50,818 nt of DNA from Thiocystis violascens (GCA_020721065.1 DYNM01000018.1:1-50818), one strand, 5' to 3'; numbered from the stretch's first letter, positions 16,797 to 25,113 are shown. Notes: generated by a model from the letters alone, not told the origin. Translations and numbers: made by a program.

Positions 16797-16962
16797 GCAC
16801 CCGCACCAACATTTGAGCGCATTAACAGCGCAGATATTGCGTCCGATGCTGCCTTTTAATGAACAAGAATGGCTGCATCATTTAGATAGCGAGTTATCTC
16901 AGATTGAAGCCCACCATGAGCGCACATTACATTTAATTACGCGCTATCAACCAATCAATTAG
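16797..16962 (+). pseudogene. Deleted duplicate of the kilA-N 3' end
   Basis: Bases 16797-16840 repeat the kilA-N gene from about 14517 (GCACCCGCACCAACATTTGA...), then jump at the shared TTGCG to its position 14802 and continue to the stop and beyond. About 240 bases are therefore missing internally, consistent with deletion at a short direct repeat. The codons from LRPMLPFNEQEWLHH to the stop are unchanged. Together with the copied hairpin repeat at 17002 it forms the right flank of the iscB module. Confidence 0.8.
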
Positions 16963-17001
16963 TACCCCGCATTTGCTTTATAATTCTGTCCGGTTTTTAT
17001 T

Positions 17002-17031
17002 CTGACAACTGAAAACGGTTTCAGTTGTCAG
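17002..17031. repeat. GTTGTCAG hairpin repeat, copy 4
   Basis: CTGACAACTGAAA/TTTCAGTTGTCAG, a duplicate of copy 3 that lies at the same distance behind the kilA-N stop in the duplicated segment. The following bases (GCGTTCTC...) also match until the inverted-repeat element begins at 17057. Confidence 0.75.
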
Positions 17032-17056
17032 TAAAAACAGCGTTCTCAATAAAAAC

Positions 17057-17171
17057 TAGGAGTTACGCAGTTGAAAGTTAAGTTGTTGATTTTTACGGAA
17101 GTGCTATTGTGCAGCGCACAAACTTACTTCAATAAAATCAAACATTTAGAAATCCAACTGCGTAACTCCTA
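17057..17171. mobile_element. 115-bp inverted-repeat element (MITE-like)
   Basis: TAGGAGTTACGCAGTTG (17057-17073) is exactly complementary to CAACTGCGTAACTCCTA (17155-17171), giving 17-bp perfect terminal repeats around an AT-rich core without a reading frame. The outer TA on both sides is compatible with a TA target duplication. The same terminal repeat ends the element at 36-52, whose core is different. The element separates the duplicated kilA-N flank from the CRISPR remnant and interrupts the first CRISPR repeat. Confidence 0.75.
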
Positions 17172-17262
17172 ACAACAAGGATTGAAACTCGGACAGCAAT
17201 AGGAAGTTTAGTGGGCGCCAGCACAGTTGCAACGCTAAATCCATTACAACAAGGATTGAAAC
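17172..17262. CRISPR. CRISPR remnant: one broken and one complete repeat around one spacer
   Basis: A complete 37-base repeat lies at 17226-17262 (starts GTTGCAACGCTAAATCC, ends ACAACAAGGATTGAAAC). The last 17 bases of the same repeat (ACAACAAGGATTGAAAC, 17172-17188) lie directly behind the inverted-repeat element, and a 37-base spacer (17189-17225) separates them. The ATTGAAAC end is typical of cyanobacterial/proteobacterial Type I and III repeats. There is no further repeat within 60 bases downstream, so the array has lost both sides. No cas gene is in the window. Confidence 0.75.
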
Positions 17263-17385
17263 CGTGTGGGCTGGTATCCTCGGCGGCGTGGGCTGGGTGC
17301 TGCGCAAATAGCGCCAGCGCCCACCTGATCATCAAATTGCTCAATAAAAAACAATAACTTGTGATTGAACAGGAACGGAACAGTA

Positions 17386-19539
17386 ATGAGTGAAAGTATG
17401 ACAACCAGCGAGTGCGGCCAGAATTCTCCGGGACAACGCACGGTTTACAGTTTGTGCGGCATGTGCGCCGTACGTTGCCCCCTCGCCGTCACGGTGAAAG
17501 ATGGCGCAGTTGCTTGGATTCAAGGCAATCCCAACGATCCGGCGCTCGGTGCCAGCTTGTGCGCCAAAGGCGGCGCGGGGCAGTCATTCCAACAAGATGA
17601 CGAGCGTCCGCACTCGCCACTGATTCGCACCGGCGCTCGTGGCGCGGGGCAATGGCGACGCGCATCTTGGGATGAGGCGCTCACCTACATCGCCGACAAG
17701 GTGCAGGAGACCATCGCCGAATTCGGCACTCGCGGCATCGCGCTGTCTGATCGCGGCGGCCCATTCACCGATTTAACCCGCACCTTCACGCAGGCGCTCG
17801 GCTCGCCCAATTACGTCAATCACGACGCCTCCTGCGCCAGCAATGTTTACAACGCCGCTCGCTCACTGTTTGGCTTTCCGCATTCGCGGCTGGTGCTTGA
17901 TCTCAAACGCGCCAAACATCTCGTCCTTTACGGACGCAACATCGCTGAATCGCTGATGGTCAAAGAAGCCAAGAGCTTCATGGCCGCCGTCGCCAACGGC
18001 TTGCAAGTGACCTACATCGACCCTCGCGCCACTATCACCGCCAGCAAAGCCAGCCGTTATTGGCAAATCCGCCCCAACAGCGACTACGCCCTGAATTTGG
18101 CGCTGATTCACGAAATTTTGCGCCTTGAGCTGTACGACAAGGAATTCGTCGCTCGTCATGTGACGGGATTGGAAGAATTACGCGCCGCCGTCGCCACCAC
18201 CACTCCCGACTGGCAAGTCGAACACACCGGCATCTCCGCCGAAGCCGTGCGCGAGTTGGTGCAGGACATCGCTGCTGCTGCGCCGCAGGTGATTTTTCAT
18301 CCCGGCTGGATGACCGCTCGCCATAAACAATCGTTTTACGTCAGCCGCAGTGCGCTGATTCTCAACGTGTTAATGGGCAATCTGGAAGTGCCGGGTGGAC
18401 TGCTGCTCGCCAAAACGCCCGAACAGTGCGGACGCGCCAGCCTCAAACGTCTGCAAGATCGCTGCGAGAAAGTCAGCACTCCGCGAGCAGATGGCGCAGG
18501 TGACGTGCATCCGAGTTGGGACCCGGCGATTGGCGTGCTGCATCAGCTTTATGCGGCAATGGAGACCGCGCAGCCTTACGGCATCGGCGCGTATTTCATT
18601 TATCGCCACGATCCGCTCACCGCGATGCCTGATGCGGAAGCGATCAAACGGGCGTTTGACCATCTCAAGCTGATCGTCGCCATTGATGTCCGCTATTCCG
18701 AAACGGCGTGGTATGCCGACGTGATTTTGCCAGAATCGACCTTTTTGGAACGCGCCAACATCTTGGGGCAAGTGCAGGGCGCAGTGCCCAGCCTGATCAT
18801 GCGCGATCAAGCCGTTACGCCGCGTTTTGACAGTCGTCCGGCGTGGTGGATTTTCCGCGAGATATTGCGGCGGCTCGGGCGCGGCGCGGCGCTGGATTTC
18901 GAGCGCATTGAAGACATTTGGGATTATCAACTCGAAGGCGTGGGCGTCACGGTCGCGGAAATGCGCTCACAAGGCGTCGTCACCTTGGCGGATGCGCCGC
19001 AGTTGACGCCCCGCGATCAACTCACATTTCCCACGCCGTCAGGAAAAATTGAGCTGACCAGCGCCCTGCTGACGCAGGCGGGTTTGCCGAGTGTGCCGCC
19101 ATATAGCGCCAAAACTGCGCCCAGCGGCGCGGACTTTTATCTGCTTTTTGGGCGAGCGGCGACGCTCACGCACGGGCAATCGCTCAACAATCCGCTCTTA
19201 AATGAAATCGCGCCGGCGCAGGAACTGTGGATTCATCCCGACCGCGCTGCGGCGCTCGGCATTGCTGACCGGGCGCTGGTGGAGATCAACGGCGGCGGTG
19301 CTTACAGCGGTCAACTTCGCGCCAAGGTGACGCCTTGGATTCATCCCGAAACGGTGTTCATGCTGCATGGCTACGGCGCGACGGTGCCGGCTGCGACCCG
19401 CGCCGTTGGCTTCGGAGTCGCGGATCAGCGCCTGCAACACGGCAAATTGTATGAATTCGATCCGGCTGGCGGCGGCTGCGCTCTGACGGAAACCATCGTC
19501 CACGTCCGCCCGGTGGCGGCAGCAGGAGGTGCGGCATGA
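17386..19539 (+). CDS. Molybdopterin oxidoreductase catalytic subunit (polysulfide/thiosulfate-reductase-like, cytoplasmic)
   Basis: 717 residues from ATG 17386; an upstream in-frame TTG is less likely. The N-terminus carries a [4Fe-4S] motif (CGMCAVRCP, then C at LCAKGG). A bis-MGD-binding core follows (RRASWDEAL, the NHDASCASNVYNAARSLFGF segment whose Cys may ligate Mo, DPRATITASKASRYWQIRPNSD), and the C-terminal molydop-binding domain is at about 590-710. There is no Tat signal, so the enzyme should act in the cytoplasm, unlike PsrA/PhsA. It overlaps the next gene by ATGA, and the third gene of the set is a NuoF/GltD-like flavoprotein, so electrons probably pass between a sulfur or one-carbon substrate and NAD(P)H. 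The substrate cannot be told from sequence. Confidence 0.8.
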   Translation: MSESMTTSECGQNSPGQRTVYSLCGMCAVRCPLAVTVKDGAVAWIQGNPNDPALGASLCAKGGAGQSFQQDDERPHSPLIRTGARGAGQWRRASWDEALTYIADKVQETIAEFGTRGIALSDRGGPFTDLTRTFTQALGSPNYVNHDASCASNVYNAARSLFGFPHSRLVLDLKRAKHLVLYGRNIAESLMVKEAKSFMAAVANGLQVTYIDPRATITASKASRYWQIRPNSDYALNLALIHEILRLELYDKEFVARHVTGLEELRAAVATTTPDWQVEHTGISAEAVRELVQDIAAAAPQVIFHPGWMTARHKQSFYVSRSALILNVLMGNLEVPGGLLLAKTPEQCGRASLKRLQDRCEKVSTPRADGAGDVHPSWDPAIGVLHQLYAAMETAQPYGIGAYFIYRHDPLTAMPDAEAIKRAFDHLKLIVAIDVRYSETAWYADVILPESTFLERANILGQVQGAVPSLIMRDQAVTPRFDSRPAWWIFREILRRLGRGAALDFERIEDIWDYQLEGVGVTVAEMRSQGVVTLADAPQLTPRDQLTFPTPSGKIELTSALLTQAGLPSVPPYSAKTAPSGADFYLLFGRAATLTHGQSLNNPLLNEIAPAQELWIHPDRAAALGIADRALVEINGGGAYSGQLRAKVTPWIHPETVFMLHGYGATVPAATRAVGFGVADQRLQHGKLYEFDPAGGGCALTETIVHVRPVAAAGGAA

Positions 19540-20069
19540 GCAGTTACAGCCTGCGTCACGACGAAGCCAATTGCATCGGCTGCCAAGCCTGCGAGGTGCA
19601 TTGCAAAGCCAATAAAGGACTCGGTGCGGGACCTGCGCCGTGCAAAATCATCAGCAGCGGCTTGGTCGCAGTCGAGGGTTTGCCGCGCATTCGGTTTGTG
19701 TTTCTGCCTTGTTTTCACTGCGAAGAGGCGTGGTGTCTCCACGCCTGTCCCACCGGCGCGATGCAACGGCGCGAAGCCGACGGCATCGTGTTTGTGGAGG
19801 CGAGCCTGTGCGTCGGCTGCAAAAGCTGCATCGTCGCCTGTCCGTGGGGCACGCCGCAGTGGGACCCGGTCACGCGCAAAGTGGTCAAGTGCGATTACTG
19901 CATGGATCGACTGGATGCGGGTTTACAACCGGCTTGCGTCACCAAATGCGTGACCGGCTGCCTCTCGTTTGGTGAGACCACCGCGCTGCCTGATCCGCGC
20001 CGCGAGCGTTATGCCCATCAGTTGCTGGCGCAACCAGCGCCCGCTGCCGCCAGCGGAGACCAGCCATGA
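19536..20069 (+). CDS. Ferredoxin-type electron-transfer subunit with four [4Fe-4S] sites
   Basis: 177 residues, with sixteen cysteines in the DmsB/PhsB/NrfC pattern: CIGCQACEVHC (about 12-22), CFHCEEAWCLHACP, CVGCKSCIVACPWG and KCDYCMDRL...ACVTKCVTGC. It should carry electrons between the molybdopterin subunit and the flavoprotein. It starts with ATG overlapping the stop of the catalytic subunit gene and ends overlapping the start of the next gene (both ATGA), so the three are translated as one unit. No membrane anchor subunit of NrfD type is present. Confidence 0.9.
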   Translation: MSSYSLRHDEANCIGCQACEVHCKANKGLGAGPAPCKIISSGLVAVEGLPRIRFVFLPCFHCEEAWCLHACPTGAMQRREADGIVFVEASLCVGCKSCIVACPWGTPQWDPVTRKVVKCDYCMDRLDAGLQPACVTKCVTGCLSFGETTALPDPRRERYAHQLLAQPAPAAASGDQP

Positions 20070-23047
20070 GCAGCGCGACAATCCCCCCAACCTCCCTTTT
20101 TCAAAGGGGGGCTTTGGAGCTGCCGACATGGCTTGCTGCTGCGAGTACGGCGGCGGTGGCTCCGCTCACGACGTTGGCGGCCACGCTGCCCGGCTTCACT
20201 GCGGCGCAGCAGTTATCACCATTGCAACGGGTGCAGCGGCTGCAAGACGCCGGTCTGCTGGATTGTGGCGGCAGCGGTAATCCGCTCGCACCGCACTGGC
20301 AGCAGATCGTGCGCAGTCAGGCGGCGGCGGTGCAGTTGGTGATTGATGCGACTGATTTAGACCCCAACGCTGGCGCGACGGCGACGCTGTTGGCGCAGGC
20401 ACCGTGGCTGCTGCTGGACGGCCTGTTGATTGCGGCGGGACTGCGCGGCAGTCAGCAGGTGGTGCTGTGGCTGCCACCAGAATTGAGTGGACAGGAGATC
20501 GTGCTGCTCAACGCGCTGGATGCGCTGGTGCGGCGATTTGGTGCCGAACTGCCGCCGTTCCAGATCACGGTGCAGCGCCAGCCGCTGCCCAATTGCGCCA
20601 GCGCGGAGGCAAGCACGGCGACGCAGTTGGTGCAGCGAGTTGAAACGTGGTGTCAGATCGCGCTGCTGTTTGCGACTGGCGCGGTGTCATCCTGCCGGTT
20701 GTTGACGCTGCGCAGCGGCGGGCAACAGCCCGGCGTGGTGGCGCTCAAGCTGCATGTCAGCCTGCGCGAACAAGTGGCGACTTGGGGCGGGATGGCGGCT
20801 GCTGGCGCGGATGCGATTCTGCAATTTGACGCGGGTTTGGGTGGACTGTTGCCACTCACGGCCGCAGACATCCGCTGTGAACCGTTGCATTTTGCGGAAG
20901 CGGGCATCGCTCCAGCGCCAGCGACAATCACGGTGCTGGCAGATGGCGGCTGTGTCGTGCAGCACACGCGGCAGGCGTTATATCGCCATTGGGAAATTGC
21001 GGAGACGGCGAGCGCGACGGAGCGCGGTTTACTCGCTCGCGCCGTGCGACTGACGACGGAACTCACGCTCGGACGCGGGGAGCTGGCGCACTTGCGGGCA
21101 CTGGAGGCGTTGACGCTGGAATTGACGACGGCGGGATTGGCGGCGGCGGCGGCGACTTTGGGCAGTGCGCTGCGCTATTTTCGCCCGCAGTGGGAAACAC
21201 ACGCTCGCGGTGAGCGTTGTCCCGCTGGCGTGTGTGTGACGATTGACGCAGCGCCCTGTCATCGCACCTGTCCGGCACATATCGACATTCCTAGCTTCAT
21301 GGCGCATCTGGGACGCGGTGAGCATCGCGCCGCGATTGCGGTAATTCGACAGGACAATCCGCTGCCGCTGGTGTGCGGGTTGGTGTGTCCAGCGCCGTGT
21401 GAAACGGCCTGTTTGCGCGGCAGTCACGATGGCGCGGTGTTGATTCGACCGATGAAGACGCGAGCGGCCGAGCTGTGTTTGGAAGAAGGCGGTTATCCGC
21501 ATCCCGAGCTGGCACCGGCGACGGGCAAGCGCGTGGGCATCATCGGCTCAGGTCCAGCCGGTTTGACGGCGGCGTATTACCTGCGGTTGCAAGGTCACGC
21601 GGTGGAGATCGTTGAGGCGCAGGCTGAGGCGGGTGGGATGTTGCGCTATGGCATTCCGGCCTACCGGCTGCCAGCGGAGTTGCTGGAGCAGGAATTGGAG
21701 CAAATCCGCACGCTCGGCGTGACGATTCACACCAATGCCAAGGTGGAACAACTCGCGGCTTTTCGGGCGAACTATGACGCGGTGTTCATCGCGCTCGGGA
21801 CGCAGAAATCGCGCCTGATTCCGCTTGATGGCGGGGATGGTCCCAACGTGCTCGGTGGCATTGATTTTCTGCGCGAGGTACGCAGTGCCAACGGTGCAGC
21901 GGTGCGAGTGGGACCGCGAGTGGTGGTGATTGGTGGTGGCAATGTCGCAGTCGATGTGGCGCTGACTGCGCTGCGGCAGGGTGCCACGCACGTTGACATG
22001 GTGGCGCTGGAACGGCGGCAGGAGTTGCCAGCCAGTCACCATGAAATTGAGGCGGCGGTGGCGCAGGGCGTGCAGTTATATCCGAGTTGGGGGCCGCTGC
22101 GCGTTGAGGCGGATGGGACGGCGGTCTTTCAATTCTGCCTGCGGGTGAAGGATGACGAGGGCAGGTTTGCACCCAGTTTTGATGCCGAGCGGCTGCTGCG
22201 ACTGCCGGCTGATCAGGTGATTTTGGCGGTCGGGCAGGGTACGGATGTGGCGCTGTTAGATGGCAGCGGCGTGGAGACGGTGCGCGGGTTCATCGTCGCT
22301 GATCCGGTGACGCAGATGACCAGTGTGCCGGGCGTGTTTACGGGTGGCGATGCGCATTTAGGACCACGCACAGCGGTGGAGGCGATCCGCTCCGGCAAGC
22401 TGGCAGCAGCGGCGATGGATGCGTGGCTGCGCGAGCTGCCGCTGGATCGGCGTGGTGCCGCGCCGCAGCGCCGGGCGCAGGTGGTGCCGTTGCCGGTGGC
22501 GGCAGTTGACCGCAGTCAGTCGCCGCGTCAGTTGGTGCCAGAAAAGCCGGTTGAGGCGGTGCTGGGCGAGGGGAATTATGTGCGGATTGAGGAAGGGTTG
22601 ACGGCGGCGATGAGTCTGGTGGAAGCGCAGCGGTGTCTGCGTTGCGATGTTTGCATTGGCTGCGGGCTGTGCGTGGCGGCGTGTAGTGAGATGGGAGTAG
22701 AGGCGCTGCGAATGGCGACCACAGCGGCGAATCGCTTGGTGTATCTCGATTTCACCCGTCCGGCGACGCTGTGCATTGGCTGTGGAGCTTGCACCCAAGT
22801 TTGTCCAACTGGCGCGATTCGGCTTGAAGATGGCGACGGAATGCGGCGCACCGTCATCACGGGTACGGTGGTACGCGAGCAGCCGTTGTTGACCTGTTCT
22901 GCCTGCGGGGTGCCGACGCAAACTGCGGCACAGCGGGACTTGATTCGCGCCCATTTGCCACCGCATTTGGCGACTGCGCTGGCGCGGGAATTGTGCCCAA
23001 GCTGTGCGCGGGAACGGGCAGAGCGACCGCTGGCGTTGGTGCGATAG
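20066..23047 (+). CDS. NuoF-like / GltD-like / ferredoxin fusion oxidoreductase
   Basis: 993 residues. About 40-385 follows the NuoF (51-kDa complex I) plan: PWLLLDGLLIAAGLRGSQQV (compare FMN domain), a SLBB-like segment (SGGQQPGVVALKLHVSLRE), and a C-terminal part with ITVLADGGCVVQH. The ESCGKCTPCREG cluster motif is, however, replaced by a Cys-free stretch. About 390-475 is the cysteine-rich domain found before GltD (CHRTCPAHIDIPSF, CGLVCPAPCETACLRG). About 490-800 is a GltD-like FAD/NAD(P) reductase (GIIGSGPAGLTAAYY, VVIGGGNVAVDVALTALRQG). About 845-925 holds two ferredoxin motifs (CDVCIGCGLCVAAC, CIGCGACTQVCP), and further CxxC pairs lie at the C-terminus. It probably exchanges electrons with NAD(P)H for the molybdopterin enzyme. 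Codons 6-17 come from a dispersed palindromic repeat. Confidence 0.8.
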   Translation: MSSATIPPTSLFQRGALELPTWLAAASTAAVAPLTTLAATLPGFTAAQQLSPLQRVQRLQDAGLLDCGGSGNPLAPHWQQIVRSQAAAVQLVIDATDLDPNAGATATLLAQAPWLLLDGLLIAAGLRGSQQVVLWLPPELSGQEIVLLNALDALVRRFGAELPPFQITVQRQPLPNCASAEASTATQLVQRVETWCQIALLFATGAVSSCRLLTLRSGGQQPGVVALKLHVSLREQVATWGGMAAAGADAILQFDAGLGGLLPLTAADIRCEPLHFAEAGIAPAPATITVLADGGCVVQHTRQALYRHWEIAETASATERGLLARAVRLTTELTLGRGELAHLRALEALTLELTTAGLAAAAATLGSALRYFRPQWETHARGERCPAGVCVTIDAAPCHRTCPAHIDIPSFMAHLGRGEHRAAIAVIRQDNPLPLVCGLVCPAPCETACLRGSHDGAVLIRPMKTRAAELCLEEGGYPHPELAPATGKRVGIIGSGPAGLTAAYYLRLQGHAVEIVEAQAEAGGMLRYGIPAYRLPAELLEQELEQIRTLGVTIHTNAKVEQLAAFRANYDAVFIALGTQKSRLIPLDGGDGPNVLGGIDFLREVRSANGAAVRVGPRVVVIGGGNVAVDVALTALRQGATHVDMVALERRQELPASHHEIEAAVAQGVQLYPSWGPLRVEADGTAVFQFCLRVKDDEGRFAPSFDAERLLRLPADQVILAVGQGTDVALLDGSGVETVRGFIVADPVTQMTSVPGVFTGGDAHLGPRTAVEAIRSGKLAAAAMDAWLRELPLDRRGAAPQRRAQVVPLPVAAVDRSQSPRQLVPEKPVEAVLGEGNYVRIEEGLTAAMSLVEAQRCLRCDVCIGCGLCVAACSEMGVEALRMATTAANRLVYLDFTRPATLCIGCGACTQVCPTGAIRLEDGDGMRRTVITGTVVREQPLLTCSACGVPTQTAAQRDLIRAHLPPHLATALARELCPSCARERAERPLALVR
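20080..20118. repeat. CCCCCC/TTTTTCAAAGGGGG palindrome inside the 5' end of the fusion oxidoreductase gene
   Basis: AATCCCCCCAACCTCCCTTT, followed by TTCAAAGGGGGGCTTTGGA, is the same unit as the terminal part of the pilR element (43410-43673) and the intergenic copy at 34622. Here it is translated as IPPTSLFQRGALE directly after MSSAT. Confidence 0.7.
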
Positions 23048-24349
23048 TTGGCAGTCGTGCCCCGCGCTGGCCGCATTCAATTTTTGACGTTGGGCTGTCG
23101 GCTCAATGAGGCGGAAATTGAGGAGTGGGCGGATGCCTGCTGGCGTCACGGTTGGGAGCTGGTCGCGGCTGACGCTCCGGCGGACATCATCGTGTTTAAC
23201 ACTTGCGCGGTGACTGCGGCGGCCGTGCGCAAATCGCGCCAGCTCGTGCGCCGTCAGCATCGCCTTCATCCGCTGGCGCAATTGGTGGTCAGCGGTTGTT
23301 GGGCGACGTTGGAACCGGCGGCGGTGGCGCAAGAGCCGGGCGTGACGCAGATCGTTGTGAATCAAGAGAAAGATCAATTCGTTGCCAAGGTGCTGACTGG
23401 CGCTGGTGCGATTGCCAGCACTGACTTCGCGCTGACAACGGGCAACCAGTCGCTGGTGCTGCGCCAGCGCCAGCGTGCGTTTATCAAGGTGCAAGATGGC
23501 TGTCGTTATCAATGCAGTTTTTGCATTACTACCCAAGCGCGGGGGGCGGAGCGCAGTCGGTCGGTCACTGAGGTGATCGCAGCGATTCGGCGCTGGGAGG
23601 AGGCGGGCATTCAAGAAGTGGTGTTGACTGGGGTTCATCTCGGCGGGTATCGCAGCGCCTGCGGTGCTGATCTCACCGCGTTGGTGGCGCAGATTTTGGC
23701 GGCAACGACGGTGCCGCGAGTGCGGTTGGGTTCGTTGGAACCTTGGGGCGTGACGGATGCGTTTTGGGCGTTATTTGCCAATCCGCGCCTGATGCCACAT
23801 CTGCATGTGCCGTTGCAAAGTGGGTCTGATGCGGTGCTGCGGCGGATGGCGCGGCGCTGTAAAACTGCTGATTTTGCGCAATTGGTCGCTCGCGGACGGA
23901 CGCTGGTGCCGGAGTTGAATGTGACGACTGATGTGATCGTTGGTTTTCCGGGCGAGACTGCGAGCGATTGGCAGCAGACGCTGACTGTTGCGGAAGCGAT
24001 GGCGTTTGGGCAGATGCACATTTTCAGTTATTCGCCCCGCGCCGGGACTGTGGCGGCGACGTTGCCAGATGCGGTGGCGGAGACGGTTAAACAGCAGCGC
24101 AGCGCGGAATTGCAGGTGCTGGCGCGGCGGTTGACGCGGCAAATGCTCGAAGCGCAGTGCGGAAAACAGGTGATGGTGTTGTGTGAAGGGGATGAAGGTG
24201 AGGCGGCGCTGCGGTTTGGTTACACGCCCAACTATTTGCCGGTGCAAATCATTGGTGCTGGCGTGGTGGGAGCGCAGCGGTTGCGCTCGGTGAGGCTGAC
24301 GGGTTTAACGGCGGATGGGGAAAATTTAATTGGACGTTGCTTATGTTAG
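23048..24349 (+). CDS. mtaB: tRNA t6A37 methylthiotransferase MtaB
   Basis: 433 residues. The N-terminal UPF0004 domain has its cluster cysteines in LGCRLNEAE, NTCAVT and SGCWAT. The radical-SAM core has CRYQCSFC (about 153-160), and QSGSDAVLRRMARR and DVIVGFPGET are typical MiaB/MtaB motifs. The C-terminus is TRAM-like. LGCRLNEAE and ARGAERSRS favour MtaB, which makes ms2t6A at position 37 of tRNAs, over MiaB or RimO. The gene begins directly behind the fusion oxidoreductase stop with TTG 23048 (GTG 23057 is an alternative), so it is likely read from the same transcript though unrelated in function. Confidence 0.88.
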   Translation: MAVVPRAGRIQFLTLGCRLNEAEIEEWADACWRHGWELVAADAPADIIVFNTCAVTAAAVRKSRQLVRRQHRLHPLAQLVVSGCWATLEPAAVAQEPGVTQIVVNQEKDQFVAKVLTGAGAIASTDFALTTGNQSLVLRQRQRAFIKVQDGCRYQCSFCITTQARGAERSRSVTEVIAAIRRWEEAGIQEVVLTGVHLGGYRSACGADLTALVAQILAATTVPRVRLGSLEPWGVTDAFWALFANPRLMPHLHVPLQSGSDAVLRRMARRCKTADFAQLVARGRTLVPELNVTTDVIVGFPGETASDWQQTLTVAEAMAFGQMHIFSYSPRAGTVAATLPDAVAETVKQQRSAELQVLARRLTRQMLEAQCGKQVMVLCEGDEGEAALRFGYTPNYLPVQIIGAGVVGAQRLRSVRLTGLTADGENLIGRCLC

Positions 24350-24368
24350 GCGTGACGCGGTTGCAAAA

Positions 24369-24438
24369 AGTTGTCAGTCAATTGAGTTGTCGGTTGTCAG
24401 TAAAACCGCTGGCAACGACTGCCCATTACCACTGACAG
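24369..24438. repeat. GTTGTCAG hairpin repeat, copy 5
   Basis: GTTGTCAGTCAATTGAGTTG and CGGTTGTCAGTAAAACC lead to ACTGACAGG, in the gap between mtaB and ribE. It is a more diverged copy. Confidence 0.6.
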
Positions 24439-24453
24439 GTTGATTCATCTTTT

Positions 24454-25113
24454 ATGTTCACCGGCATTATTCAGGCCACAGGCCACCTCCAGCACTCCCA
24501 ACCGCGCAGCGGCGATGTGCGCCTGACCGTTCACACCGGCAGCCTGCCGCTCGCAGGCGTTGCGCTCGGCGACAGCATCGCCGTCAACGGCGTGTGTCTC
24601 ACCGCAGTCGCGCTGGGGCAGCAGAATTTCACCGCCGATGTCTCGCGTGAAACGCTTGCGCTCACGACGCTCGGCAGCCTCAGCATTGGCAATCGCGTCA
24701 ATTTGGAACCCGCATTGACGTTGGCGACGCCGCTCGGTGGGCATCTCGTCAGCGGTCATGTGGACGGGGTGGGCACGGTGCGCGAGCGCCACGCCGATGC
24801 GCGGTCGTGGCGGCTGCGGATTGAAGCGCCAGCAGAATTGGCGCGTTACATCGCGCCCAAAGGGTCGATTTGCGTGGATGGCACCAGCTTGACCGTCAAT
24901 CAGGTGGATGGCGCGGCGTTTGAATTGAACATCGTCCCGCACACCGCCGCCCATACCATCATTGGCGCGTATCAGGTTGGCACTCGCGTTAATCTCGAAG
25001 TGGATTTAATTGCGCGGTATTTAGAGCGGTTATTGTTGGGCGAGCAAGCCGCTGTGTCGGCAATGCCGTCGGCGCTGACCCGCGAATTTTTACAGCAACA
25101 TGGTTTCAAATAG
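24454..25113 (+). CDS. ribE: Riboflavin synthase alpha chain
   Basis: 219 residues. It begins with the invariant MFTGII and contains two lumazine-binding repeats: GDSIAVNGVCLTAV / VSRETL in the first (1-95) and GHVDGVG / KGSICVDGTSLTVN in the second (98-195). It converts two 6,7-dimethyl-8-ribityllumazine molecules into riboflavin. Length and motifs are standard. No FMN riboswitch is visible in the 104-base gap upstream, which is filled by a hairpin repeat. Its end overlaps that of rsgA on the other strand by 8 bases. Confidence 0.95.
   Translation: MFTGIIQATGHLQHSQPRSGDVRLTVHTGSLPLAGVALGDSIAVNGVCLTAVALGQQNFTADVSRETLALTTLGSLSIGNRVNLEPALTLATPLGGHLVSGHVDGVGTVRERHADARSWRLRIEAPAELARYIAPKGSICVDGTSLTVNQVDGAAFELNIVPHTAAHTIIGAYQVGTRVNLEVDLIARYLERLLLGEQAAVSAMPSALTREFLQQHGFK

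Noticed and set aside
16744..16962. A 72-residue plus-strand protein after iscB
   Set aside because: It is a fusion of non-coding bases with the duplicated, deleted kilA-N 3' end; annotated as pseudogene instead.
17172..17262. Reading the CRISPR repeats as an active immune array
   Set aside because: Only one full and one broken repeat are present, interrupted by a mobile element, and there is no cas gene or leader in the window.
17263..17310. Possible membrane-protein C-terminus VWAGILGGVGWVLRK before the molybdopterin gene
   Set aside because: The first 36 bases fit better as the last CRISPR spacer; no upstream coding continuation exists across the repeat.
22358..23638. Long open frame on the minus strand opposite the fusion oxidoreductase and mtaB
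   Set aside because: Composition is Arg/His/Gln-rich without domain signals; it is the mirror of GC-rich genes with clear homology.
24350..24453. FMN riboswitch upstream of ribE
   Set aside because: The gap holds only a diverged hairpin repeat; none of the conserved FMN aptamer strings were seen.
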